64,000 bases of DNA from an uncultured Candidatus Neoarthromitus sp. (GTDB taxonomy: Bacteria; Bacillota; Clostridia; Clostridiales; Clostridiaceae). Within the stretch, counting starts at the first letter, position 1. The number at the start of each line of letters is the position of its first letter. Location of the stretch: positions 124,001 to 188,000 of the forward strand of contig CALADQ010000026.1 of the NCBI GenBank assembly GCA_937890765.1, given 5' to 3'. Under the pieces are notes generated by a model that made no database searches, was not told where the DNA came from, and worked only from the letters and a program-made list of their open reading frames with translations. The position numbers were made by a program, and so were the translations under genes. This document shows positions 28,384 to 37,263 of the stretch, piece by piece.

Positions 28384-29609
28384 TCATCCTCCTTAAGTGG
28401 CCTTACTGAAAAAATTGCAGATTTAAAAATTTTTCCTGAAGCTTCAACAATTCTATCTTTATCAACCTCATCAATATTTTTAAAAATTTTATCCAAATCG
28501 AATTCTTTTTCGAATATATAAAGCGGTGTAACAAAGGAATGAATTGATGAAACGCTATCTTTTATGGAAGTTAAAAGTTTTTTTATGCTCTTTTTCGCAT
28601 TTTCAATTTCATAATCGCTAATTTCACCTTTAGAAATTCCACAAATTTCTTTCAATATTATTTCTTTAGTCATATCAAAATTTTTATCATCAATTCCACA
28701 CTCTATTGAAAGCATCCCTTTAAATTTTTCATAATAGGAATTTATGTAATAAACAAGATTCCTCTTTTGTCGAACCTCACGATATAATTTTGAATAACCA
28801 CCACCCAAAATTTTATTAAAAACAAAAAATGCGTAATAATCTCCATTAAAAATTGTTATAGGCGTTTTAAAACTTATGACCAATTTTGTTTGAGTCACAT
28901 CAAAACGTTCAAACTCTTCAACAAAATCCGTATTCAAAAATTTATTTGAGTTGGAAACAAATTTCATAAAAAGATTTTCACCAAATTTATCATACAACAT
29001 TTTTTCAATTTCATTTTCATCAAAATTTCCAACAATAACAAAATAATACGGAGAACTTTTTAATTTCAAATAAGAATCATAAATAATTTTTCCATCAACT
29101 TCACTAAGACGTTCAACATTTCCATATATATAATTTGAATACGGCTCATCCTTAGTCGCTAATTGCTCACACTTAACATAAGCATAATAATTTTTGGAAT
29201 CAAGCAAACTTAAAATATTCTTTCTCAAATTTTCCTTTTCAATATTTAAAAGCTCCTCATTAAAACAATTATCTTTTTGCAAAACATTATAAAAAATTTC
29301 ATTCAAAAACTCTATTATTTCATTCCAAAGAGACAAATCTTCATAAGTATAACCATCTTTCAAAAATTCCAAATAAATTGTAAATAAAGCAACTTCACCA
29401 CAATTATTAACGTAACAATTAAAATAAGCCCCATATAATTCTTGAAGTTTGCTATATAATTTTTTTAAAGAATCATATTTTACCGACCCACACTTAATCA
29501 TTTCACATATTAAATTAATATCTGTAATTTTTTCATCCAAATCTATTGGTATATTTAAACTGATACTGTTTGATTTAAATTTATTGTTTTTAAAAAACTT
29601 AACGTTCAT
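28380..29609 (-). CDS. M16-like inactive peptidase partner, YmfF type
   Basis: About 409 residues with the M16 fold but no HxxEH motif, so it is the non-catalytic half of a two-gene M16 peptidase. Internal M16 features such as the RNLVYYINSYYE region are recognisable. ATG 29609 is chosen because AAAGG precedes it, whereas the TTG at 29633 lies upstream of that site. First gene of the pair, with the catalytic subunit following at a four-base overlap. Confidence 0.83.
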   Translation of the reverse strand: MNVKFFKNNKFKSNSISLNIPIDLDEKITDINLICEMIKCGSVKYDSLKKLYSKLQELYGAYFNCYVNNCGEVALFTIYLEFLKDGYTYEDLSLWNEIIEFLNEIFYNVLQKDNCFNEELLNIEKENLRKNILSLLDSKNYYAYVKCEQLATKDEPYSNYIYGNVERLSEVDGKIIYDSYLKLKSSPYYFVIVGNFDENEIEKMLYDKFGENLFMKFVSNSNKFLNTDFVEEFERFDVTQTKLVISFKTPITIFNGDYYAFFVFNKILGGGYSKLYREVRQKRNLVYYINSYYEKFKGMLSIECGIDDKNFDMTKEIILKEICGISKGEISDYEIENAKKSIKKLLTSIKDSVSSIHSFVTPLYIFEKEFDLDKIFKNIDEVDKDRIVEASGKIFKSAIFSVRPLKEDE

Positions 29610-29643
29610 AAAAAGAAAAACCTTTCTATACAATTAATTTTAT

Positions 29644-29672
29644 TTGACATTACATGTTTAATAAAATATAAT
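29644..29672 (+). promoter_or_regulatory. Consensus promoter of selC
   Basis: TTGACA at 29644-29649 and TATAAT at 29667-29672 with exactly 17 bases between them, a full match to the vegetative consensus. The expected transcription start near 29679 lies seven bases before the mature tRNA 5' end. Confidence 0.85.
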
Positions 29673-29685
29673 ACTTGTGTAACAT

Positions 29686-29782
29686 GAGAATAGATGAGTT
29701 CTGGTGGGCTCGCCAGTCTTCAAAACTGTGTTGTCGTGCTGATACCACGATAGGTGGGTTCGATTCCTACATATTCTCGCCA
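29686..29782 (+). tRNA. selC: Selenocysteine tRNA (anticodon TCA)
   Basis: 97-base tRNA gene. The anticodon loop CTTCAAA gives anticodon TCA, which reads UGA. The stem CAGT/ACTG flanks it. A long variable arm with TGTCGTG paired to CACGATA (one G-T), a T-arm with loop TTCGATT, the acceptor GAGAATA paired with TATTCTC, discriminator G and an encoded CCA all fit bacterial tRNA-Sec and not a normal tRNA. The length and the D-arm/variable-arm arrangement resemble E. coli selC. It stands alone between two minus-strand operons. It implies that selA, selB and selD are elsewhere in the genome. Confidence 0.92.
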
Positions 29783-29857
29783 ATTACATAAATAAATTTT
29801 TTCATTTTTTGCTTTTTTAATTTAGCATAAGTTAGAATTTAAATCAAACTTTAAAAA

Positions 29858-29892
29858 CAAAAACAAGCACATAACCACGTGCTTGTTTTTTA
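29858..29892. terminator. Terminator between selC and the ABC exporter genes
   Basis: AAACAAGCAC pairs with GTGCTTGTTT around a short loop, with T residues on one side and A residues on the other, so it can serve both converging transcripts. Confidence 0.8.
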
Positions 29893-29903
29893 TTTTTATA
29901 AAA

Positions 29904-31703
29904 TTATTCTTGAGAAAATTGGCTATTATACAAATCGGCATAAACACCATTTTGTTTCATTAACTCATCATGATTTCCTTGCTCTATTATATCACCATTA
30001 TTCATAACAAGAATAACATCTGCATCTTTTATTGTAGAAAGTCTGTGTGCAATAACAAAACTCGTTCTATCTTTCATAAGAATTCTCATGGCTTTTTGTA
30101 TTAAAAGCTCCGTTCTAGTATCAACATTACTAGTTGCTTCATCTAAAATCAAAATTTTAGGATCAGCTATTATAGCTCTTGCAATAGTTAACAATTGTTT
30201 TTGACCTTGAGAAATATTAGAAGCATCTTCATTTAAAATTGTATCGTAACCATCCTCAAACAACCTTATAAATTCATCAGTATGAGCAGATTTTGAAGCA
30301 GATAAAATATCTTCAAAAGTTGCCGTATCATTACTGTAAGACAAATTTTCTTTAATACTACCATTAAACAACCAAGTATCTTGAAGAACCATGGCAAACA
30401 AACTTCTTAAATATTCTCTACTCATTTCTTTAGTATCAATTCCATCAATTTTTATACTTCCAGAACTAACATCATAAAATCTCATTAAAAGATTTATTAA
30501 AGTTGTTTTACCAGCACCAGTATGTCCAACTATTGCAACCTTCTGACCTGGTTCAACATTAATATTAATATCATTCATTAAAATTTTATTTGGGGAATAA
30601 CCAAATCTAACATTCTCGAAAGTGACACGCCCTTTAACATTTTCAATTTCTTTTCCTTGCTTTATATCGTCTTCAAATTCTTCTTCGTCCAAAAACTCAA
30701 ATATTCTTTCGGCCGCAGCCAACGTAGATTGAAAAACACTTGATATACTTGCAATTTGATTTATAGGCATACCAAATTGACGGGAATATTGAATGAATGC
30801 TTGGATATCTCCAATTCCTATTTTCCCAATAATAGCAAAATATCCTCCAACAACAGCTACAACTATATAATTAATATTATTTACAAACATCATTATCGGC
30901 ATGATAAGCCCCGACATAAATTGAGATTTCCATCCATTGTCATAAAGTTTTCCATTAATCTCATCAAATTTTTGAACATTATTAGGTTCACGTCCAAATG
31001 CTTTTATAACATTGTAACCTGAATACATTTCTTCAATGTATCCATTTAAGTTTCCAATATAATTTTGTTGTTTTCTGAAATATCTTTGTGATCTAACAAC
31101 CATTGGTTTTATGAAACTAGTTCCACAAAATAAAATTAATATTGCTATAATAGTCATAGTTGGACTAATGCTTATCATTACAGAAACAACTCCAATTATA
31201 GTTATTAGTGAAGATATAAACTGAATTAAACTTTCTTGTATAGTTGTGCTAACAAGTTCAACATCATTTGTGATACGACTCAACACTTCACCATGAGTTT
31301 TTGTATCATAATATTTTAATGGAATTCTCGAAATTTTTAAATTTATATGCTTCCTTATGTCGTACATAGTTTTTTGTCCGACACTTGCCATAATATAGTT
31401 TTGCAAAAATGTAAAAATACAACCTGTAATATAAATAAGAATCAGACTCAAAATTACTTTTGATATTAAAACAAAATTAATTCCACCAGTTCCATTTATA
31501 ATTTTAACAGAACCGTTAACAATTTCGTTTATTGCTATACTCATGACTTTGGGACCAAATATATTAAACAACTGTCCACAAATTGCAAAAACTACAATCA
31601 AAATTAAAAATTTAGATCTTGGCTTAAAATATCCAAACAATCTTTTAGTTGTCTTTTTAGAATCTTTAGCTTTTCCCATTGCATGAATTTCTGGTTTCCT
31701 CAT
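29904..31703 (-). CDS. ABC exporter half-transporter (second subunit)
   Basis: 599 residues, six membrane segments then a nucleotide-binding domain. Walker A GHTGAGKTT with Lys399, Walker B LILDEATSNVD with the catalytic Glu, H-loop AHRLSTI. The signature is ISQGQKQ instead of LSGGQ. With the gene upstream it forms a heterodimeric exporter of the YheI/YheH or LmrCD kind, in which only one ATP site is competent. Substrate may be lipids or drugs; not visible in sequence. Overlaps its partner by four bases (ATGA). Confidence 0.88.
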   Translation of the reverse strand: MRKPEIHAMGKAKDSKKTTKRLFGYFKPRSKFLILIVVFAICGQLFNIFGPKVMSIAINEIVNGSVKIINGTGGINFVLISKVILSLILIYITGCIFTFLQNYIMASVGQKTMYDIRKHINLKISRIPLKYYDTKTHGEVLSRITNDVELVSTTIQESLIQFISSLITIIGVVSVMISISPTMTIIAILILFCGTSFIKPMVVRSQRYFRKQQNYIGNLNGYIEEMYSGYNVIKAFGREPNNVQKFDEINGKLYDNGWKSQFMSGLIMPIMMFVNNINYIVVAVVGGYFAIIGKIGIGDIQAFIQYSRQFGMPINQIASISSVFQSTLAAAERIFEFLDEEEFEDDIKQGKEIENVKGRVTFENVRFGYSPNKILMNDININVEPGQKVAIVGHTGAGKTTLINLLMRFYDVSSGSIKIDGIDTKEMSREYLRSLFAMVLQDTWLFNGSIKENLSYSNDTATFEDILSASKSAHTDEFIRLFEDGYDTILNEDASNISQGQKQLLTIARAIIADPKILILDEATSNVDTRTELLIQKAMRILMKDRTSFVIAHRLSTIKDADVILVMNNGDIIEQGNHDELMKQNGVYADLYNSQFSQE

Positions 31704-33430
31704 GACAATTCCTCCTCTGACAACTGAGATTTTGCAATTTCTTGGTAAACTTCACAATTTTGCATAAGCTCCTTGTGAGTTCCAATGCCTAAAATTTTAC
31801 CATTATCCAAAACGATTATTTTATCAGAATTCATAACAGAAGAAACTCTTTGTCCAACAATTATTACAATTGAATCACTAACTTTTTGTTTAAGTGCTGC
31901 CCTAAGCTTAGCATCAGTTTTAAAATCCAATGCAGAAAAACTATCGTCAAACAAATATATTTTTGGTCTTCTTATTAAAGCTCTCGCAATAGACAATCTT
32001 TGTTTTTGTCCACCCGACAAATTGCTTCCACCTTGAGAAACATCAGACTCAAGACCATTTTCCAAATTCATAACGAAATCATACGCTTGAGCAATTTTCA
32101 AAGACTCTATCATTTCTTCATCTGTTAATCCCTCTTTGCCATAACAAAGATTCGAACGCACTGTTCCAGAAAAAAGAACAGCTTTCTGAGGAACGTAACC
32201 AATAGATTTTCTTAAATCTTTTTGAGTCAATTCCCTTATGTCAATTCCATTCAAAAGAATTTTTCCTTTTGAAACATCATAAAACCTTTGTATTAAATTT
32301 AAAATCGTAGATTTTCCCGAACCAGTTCCACCAATTATTGCAACCGTCTCTCCCGATTTGCATTCAAAATTTATATTTTCAATATCGTAATCGCCTGAAT
32401 TGTTATAAGAAAAACTTACGTTGTCAAACTTAAGCGAAGTAACTCCATTTTCATCTAAACTTCTTGGATTTTCAGGGTCTAAAATAGAAAAGTCCATCTC
32501 CAAAACTTCATTTATACGATTTGATGATGAAATCGCTTTAGGTATCATCGCAAAAAGCATGAAAAACATCATAAGTGCTAACATTATTTGATTTGAGTAT
32601 TGAACAAATGCAATCAAATCACCAACCAATAAAGTTCCGCCAGCAATTCTCTTTCCGCCAAACCAAACAACAGCAACGGAATTTAAATAAAATATTAACA
32701 TCATGATAGGCATAAGCATTGCAAAAATTTTGTAAGCACCAATCGTATTATTGGTTAAATCTTTATTAGCGTCATCAAATCTTTTCTCTTCATATTTTTG
32801 TTTATTAAAAGCTCTAATAACTCTAATCCCTGTTAAATTTTCTCTCGAAACTAAATTTACTTTATCTAACTTCTTCTGTATTGATGAAAACATCTTTACA
32901 GTCCTAGAACCAATCAAAAGAACAGTAAATACCAAAACTGGAATAGCAATTAACAAAATCAACGAAAGTTTAACATCTTTATTAATCGCAATTATTAATC
33001 CTCCGACTATCATAAGAGGTCCAAATACCATCATTCTCAACATTAAAATCGTCAATGTCTGTATCTGAGTTATGTCGTTCGTTGTTCTAGTGATAAGTGA
33101 TGCAACACCGAACTTATTAAATTCTTTAGAGGAAAAACTTTGAACTTTAACAAAAACTTTTCTTCGAATATCTTGACCGAATCTAGTCGAAACTCTTGCT
33201 GCTAAAAATACAGATGTAATTGAACAAACAACAGCAATTAAAATTACTCCACCCATTTTTATAGCTTCAATGGATATATTCTTCATACTTTTTTGCATAA
33301 TACCATTGTCTATAACCTTGGACATTATAGTGGGCAAAAGCAATTCCATCATCGACTGTACAAATATTAAAATTATGATGATAAAAATTAATTTACTGTA
33401 CTTTTTTAAATGTTTAAATAAACTAAACAT
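31700..33430 (-). CDS. ABC exporter half-transporter (first subunit)
   Basis: 576 residues, six membrane segments and a nucleotide-binding domain. Walker A GGTGSGKST with Lys373, signature LSGGQKQR. Walker B is IYLFDDSFSALD, with Asp where the catalytic Glu should be, and the H-loop reads GQRVSSV without His. This is the degenerate site expected in one half of a heterodimeric exporter, the partner being the next gene. A palindrome in the leader may be an operator. Confidence 0.88.
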   Translation of the reverse strand: MFSLFKHLKKYSKLIFIIIILIFVQSMMELLLPTIMSKVIDNGIMQKSMKNISIEAIKMGGVILIAVVCSITSVFLAARVSTRFGQDIRRKVFVKVQSFSSKEFNKFGVASLITRTTNDITQIQTLTILMLRMMVFGPLMIVGGLIIAINKDVKLSLILLIAIPVLVFTVLLIGSRTVKMFSSIQKKLDKVNLVSRENLTGIRVIRAFNKQKYEEKRFDDANKDLTNNTIGAYKIFAMLMPIMMLIFYLNSVAVVWFGGKRIAGGTLLVGDLIAFVQYSNQIMLALMMFFMLFAMIPKAISSSNRINEVLEMDFSILDPENPRSLDENGVTSLKFDNVSFSYNNSGDYDIENINFECKSGETVAIIGGTGSGKSTILNLIQRFYDVSKGKILLNGIDIRELTQKDLRKSIGYVPQKAVLFSGTVRSNLCYGKEGLTDEEMIESLKIAQAYDFVMNLENGLESDVSQGGSNLSGGQKQRLSIARALIRRPKIYLFDDSFSALDFKTDAKLRAALKQKVSDSIVIIVGQRVSSVMNSDKIIVLDNGKILGIGTHKELMQNCEVYQEIAKSQLSEEELS

Positions 33431-33463
33431 TTAAAAACCTCCTATACAAAATTAAATTTTACA

Positions 33464-33479
33464 TATCTAAATTTAGATA
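33464..33479. promoter_or_regulatory. Palindrome in the ABC exporter leader, possible operator
   Basis: TATCTAAATTTAGATA is a perfect 16-base palindrome 34 bases upstream of the exporter start, downstream of a TATAAT read on the minus strand. Its size and symmetry suit a MarR- or TetR-like repressor site, but no regulator gene is next to it. Confidence 0.5.
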
Positions 33480-33683
33480 ATTTAGAAATTATATAACCAA
33501 AAAAATAAAAATTGGTTTCACATTAATTACATTTTACATTCTTAATAATTACAAATTAAAATTTATAAAACTTAACTAAAATATTATAATTTTAATTTTA
33601 AAGTTTAACTTGCCTCATAAAATTCAAAATTATACAAATTTTTTTCATTTAATCTCAGTCCATATTTTAAAAAACTAAAAAAC

Positions 33684-33713
33684 AAAAAGTTCAATTTACA
33701 AATTGAACTTTTT
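33684..33713. terminator. Isolated terminator-like hairpin
   Basis: AAAAAGTTCAATTT pairs with AAATTGAACTTTTT around a three-base loop. It is far from both flanking genes: about 280 bases from the end of ychF and 250 bases upstream of the exporter. It may end a long ychF 3' tail or an unseen small RNA. Confidence 0.6.
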
Positions 33714-33994
33714 GCGTTAACAACTAAAAAATTATTGAATCTTATCTTTCACTAAAACAATTTTAAAATTCCCACAATTCTCATGAACAAAATCTGATTT
33801 AATATTTTTAAATAAAATATCATTTTATTTCATATGAATTTTGCGACAATGTGAACATAAACATTTTGATTTAACTTAAAATGAAAATTCAAAATTGACT
33901 TTTAAAATTCATGTGAAATATTTGAGATTTTGTTTAAAATCTCACTCCGAACGAACTGTGCAAATATAAAAAATTATCTGAAAACTCAAATTCA

Positions 33995-35089
33995 CTAAAC
34001 ATTAAATCTGAAATTTATTACATCCCCATCCTTAACGACGTAATCTTTTCCTTCCAATCTATAATAACCTTTCTCTTTTGCAACAACTTCACTTCCACAT
34101 TCAACAAGTTTATCAAAAGAAATAATCTCTGCTCTTATAAAACCTCTCTCTATATCTGAATGAATTTTTCCAGCTGCTTGAGGAGCTTTAGTACCATCCA
34201 CAATTGTCCAAGCTCTAACTTCTTGAACACCCGCAGTCAAATAACTTATAAGTCCAAGCAATTTGTAACTCAGCGTAATCAAATTATCCAATCCAGATTC
34301 ATTTAAATTATACTCTCTAAGCATTTCTTTTTTCTCATCATCCTCAAGAACAGATAACTCTTCCTCAAACTTCGCAGACAAGACTATAACCTCAGAATTT
34401 TCATCAAAGGCAAATTTCTTAACCTCTTCAACAAAATTATTTTTCTTACCATGTAAAAAATCATCCTCAGAAATGTTGCAAGCATACAAAGTTTTTTTGC
34501 TAGTTATTAAAAAATATTTATTAACCATCTCTTGCTCTTCTTTTGTTAAATCCATGCTCCTAACCATTTTTCCATTTTCTAAATGCGCCTTAACTTTATT
34601 CAAAATCTCAAGATCTGCCTTTGCAAATTTATCACCAGAACGGGCAATTTTCAAAGTTTTATCAATTCGTCTTTCAACTATTTCTAAATCAGATAAAATT
34701 AATTCAAAATTTATCGTCTCAATATCACTGATTGGATTTACTTTTCCATCAACATGCACAACATTCTCATCTTCAAAACATCTAACAACATGTACAATTG
34801 CCTCAACCTCTCTTATATTAGAAAGAAATTTATTTCCAAGCCCCTCACCTTTACTAGCTCCCCTAACCAAACCAGCAATATCATAAAATTCAACAGCTGT
34901 ATAAACTTTCTTTTTAGAATTATAAATTTTTTCCAAATCATCTAATCTTTTATCTGGAACACTCACAACTCCAACATTAGGTTCAATTGTACAAAATGGA
35001 TAATTGGCCGATTCTGCTCCAGCCTTTGTTATAGCGTTAAAAAGCGTACTCTTGCCAACATTAGGCAATCCTATTATTCCCAATCTCAC
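33995..35089 (-). CDS. ychF: Ribosome-binding GTPase/ATPase YchF (Ola1)
   Basis: 364 residues, standard length. G1 motif GLPNVGKST at 7-15, the YchF-typical replacement of NKxD by a motif suited to ATP, a coiled-coil insert and the C-terminal TGS domain with RAWTIVDGTKAPQAAGKIHSD. A universally conserved P-loop protein tied to ribosomes and stress responses. Divergent from pdaA. Confidence 0.96.
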   Translation of the reverse strand: MRLGIIGLPNVGKSTLFNAITKAGAESANYPFCTIEPNVGVVSVPDKRLDDLEKIYNSKKKVYTAVEFYDIAGLVRGASKGEGLGNKFLSNIREVEAIVHVVRCFEDENVVHVDGKVNPISDIETINFELILSDLEIVERRIDKTLKIARSGDKFAKADLEILNKVKAHLENGKMVRSMDLTKEEQEMVNKYFLITSKKTLYACNISEDDFLHGKKNNFVEEVKKFAFDENSEVIVLSAKFEEELSVLEDDEKKEMLREYNLNESGLDNLITLSYKLLGLISYLTAGVQEVRAWTIVDGTKAPQAAGKIHSDIERGFIRAEIISFDKLVECGSEVVAKEKGYYRLEGKDYVVKDGDVINFRFNV

Positions 35090-35210
35090 TAAACAATTAC
35101 CTCTCTCTCATATAAATTTCATTTTAAAACATATATTTACACTCATTTATCATAACGAACAGTTACATAATAAAATAAAAATATTCTAATATTGAAAAGG
35201 GGGCTTCAAC

Positions 35211-36026
35211 TTGGCCAAAACAATTATATTATATTTGGTGATTTTTATAAATACACTTTTCCCAAACTACAAATACAACGCAAAAAAATTAAATGACTCA
35301 AATAAAACAATACAAACTTTTGAAACAAATGGACTAAGCACTAAAGAAATAGATTGGTATATAGTCCCAAACAAAAATAATCTCCCACCAGAACCAAACA
35401 AGATTGCAATACCAATGTTTGAAAAATTTTCAGGATACTACATAGGTAACACTGACAAAAAATTTTTATATTTAACTTTTGACGAAGGATATGAAAATGG
35501 ATACACATCTAAAATTTTAGACACATTAAAAAAACAAAACGTACCTGCCGCATTTTTCGTTGTAAAACCTTATATAAAAACAAATCCAGAATTAATAAAA
35601 AGGATGGTAGACGAGGGCCATTTAGTTTGTAATCATTCATCAAATCATCCATCAATGGCTAAAGTTTTTGACGAACAAAAATTTAAAAAAGAATTGGAAG
35701 ACGTGGCTACAGAATTTAACAAAATAACAAATACAAACATGCCAAAATATTTTAGACCACCAATGGGAAAATTCAGCGAATACTCCCTAAATTTAACAAA
35801 CAATCTTGGATATAAAAGTATATTTTGGAGTTTAGCTTACAAAGATTTTGATGTTAAAAATCAACCAACCAAAGAAAAAGCAAAATCAAAAATACTCGAA
35901 AGAATACACAATGGTTGTATAATACTACTTCACGCTGTTTCAAAAACAAATACTGAAATTCTAGATGAATTACTTCAAGAAATTAAATCAAAAGGGTATG
36001 AATTCAGACCCTTGACCGACTTTTAA
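35211..36026 (+). CDS. pdaA: PdaA-type delta-lactam-forming polysaccharide deacetylase
   Basis: 271 residues with a short hydrophobic N-terminus as secretion signal. The NodB domain has T-F-D91-E-G-YENGYTS, zinc ligands H142-S-S-N-H146, F-R182-P-P-M-G-K-FSE and WSLAYKDFD. These PdaA features (DEGYENGYT in place of DDGP) mark the N-acetylmuramic-acid deacetylase needed for muramic-delta-lactam in spore cortex. Start is TTG 35211 with AAGGGGG eight bases upstream. The 3' end overlaps that of the convergent membrane protein gene by 23 bases. It is strong evidence that the organism makes endospores. Confidence 0.9.
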   Translation: MAKTIILYLVIFINTLFPNYKYNAKKLNDSNKTIQTFETNGLSTKEIDWYIVPNKNNLPPEPNKIAIPMFEKFSGYYIGNTDKKFLYLTFDEGYENGYTSKILDTLKKQNVPAAFFVVKPYIKTNPELIKRMVDEGHLVCNHSSNHPSMAKVFDEQKFKKELEDVATEFNKITNTNMPKYFRPPMGKFSEYSLNLTNNLGYKSIFWSLAYKDFDVKNQPTKEKAKSKILERIHNGCIILLHAVSKTNTEILDELLQEIKSKGYEFRPLTDF

Positions 36027-37263
36027 AGTCAACTTCGCTCCTAACATACCCTAAAATCATCCAAAATATTATTCCAATTAAACTAGGTGTATATATCAAA
36101 ACAGATTCAAACATTCCAACAAATAATAAACTCAATACAGCTGAATACAAAACTGTGTAATCAAAATTATTCAAGTTCTTCATTAAAATTTTGTAAGTCT
36201 TAATTAAATACGTAACAACAAAACACGAAATAAGCGTAAACGCAACTGAACCATACGACAAAAGAACATCTAAAAACGTATTATGCGTTCCACCTTCCTT
36301 AGCACCAGACAAAAATCTAATCGTGCTATTTATAAGCGTACTAATTGAATCTGTTTTTGAATATCCAAATAAAAATTTATCCTTTATTATGTAAAAAACC
36401 TGTTCCCAAATTTCATATCTTCCATTCAATAAAACAACAAGAATATCTTTATTGAACAAAAACAAATATACAGATGCTAAAAGAAAAACAAGTGAAGATA
36501 AAATCATAATCCATTTATTTTTAAATGTAATTGCAGTAAATACAAAACAAAATACCAAAAAAGCAATCACAGCACTTCTAGCATTAACCAAAAACAACAT
36601 TATAACAGATAAAACAATATTTATTATAGCAATTTGTTTAAAAACAACTCCCTTATAATAACTCAAAAATATAAACGAAAAAACTATACCTATAAAACAC
36701 ATTATACCCAATATGTTTTCATTATCATAAATGCCCGTGAAAGATCCATTAAAATGAATGCCATAAACTTTATTCAAAACAATTCTAATTTTAAAAATAT
36801 AAACAATTATGCTAAATACATGTGATATCAAACACAATCCCAATATCACTGAAGACAATATTTTCAATTTTACATAAACATTATCTCTTAAAATATTAAA
36901 AAATATGAAAAACTGAAATATACCTAAAATTATAAATTTAATCTCATTTATATATTCAGACAAACTATATGAATTTAAATACATCGTAACGAACGTTGAA
37001 AGTACAAATAAAATAAAAATCATATTAAAAAAATCAACTTTATATTTCTTAGAAAATAATTCAAAAATAAAAATAAGTGCAAATATTAAATAAAATAAAT
37101 AATTAAATATGCTAACTAAAAATGTTAATTCCCCAACTATACTGACATAAGAAAAATTAAATATTAAATATGCTAACGTTATATAAAACTTAATCATGTT
37201 AAAATCAAGCACAAATGAATCATTTTTCTTATTAACAAATGGTAACCTCAATTGCTTAAACAA
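36004..37263 (-). CDS. O-antigen ligase/polymerase-like membrane protein
   Basis: 419 residues with ten or more membrane segments. The loop with GRYEIWEQVFYIIKDKFLFG followed by the large loop GAKEGGTHNTFLDVLLSYG is the Wzy_C pattern of O-antigen ligases and polysaccharide polymerases. It is last in the glycan cluster, and the start (TTG) overlaps the upstream glycosyltransferase by 16 bases. It probably polymerises or ligates the surface glycan; the attachment point is unknown. Confidence 0.8.
   Translation of the reverse strand: MFKQLRLPFVNKKNDSFVLDFNMIKFYITLAYLIFNFSYVSIVGELTFLVSIFNYLFYLIFALIFIFELFSKKYKVDFFNMIFILFVLSTFVTMYLNSYSLSEYINEIKFIILGIFQFFIFFNILRDNVYVKLKILSSVILGLCLISHVFSIIVYIFKIRIVLNKVYGIHFNGSFTGIYDNENILGIMCFIGIVFSFIFLSYYKGVVFKQIAIINIVLSVIMLFLVNARSAVIAFLVFCFVFTAITFKNKWIMILSSLVFLLASVYLFLFNKDILVVLLNGRYEIWEQVFYIIKDKFLFGYSKTDSISTLINSTIRFLSGAKEGGTHNTFLDVLLSYGSVAFTLISCFVVTYLIKTYKILMKNLNNFDYTVLYSAVLSLLFVGMFESVLIYTPSLIGIIFWMILGYVRSEVDFKSRSRV

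Larger units (their letters stand above)
33431..33994. other. 564-base gap between ychF and the ABC exporter operon
   Basis: No gene is seen. It holds the exporter leader with a 16-base palindrome, an isolated terminator-like hairpin at 33684, and a second hairpin near 33923 with TGAGATTTT arms. The remaining sequence is very AT-rich with stops in every frame. It may be a decayed gene or a place for an unrecognised small RNA. Confidence 0.5.

Noticed and set aside
34473..34886. A 137-codon open frame on the plus strand.
   Set aside because: Antisense to ychF, a universal gene; no domain pattern in the product.
35166..35172. CATAATA as a sigma-G -10 element for pdaA.
   Set aside because: The -10 pattern fits but I find no convincing -35 at the right distance, so it is not listed as a feature.
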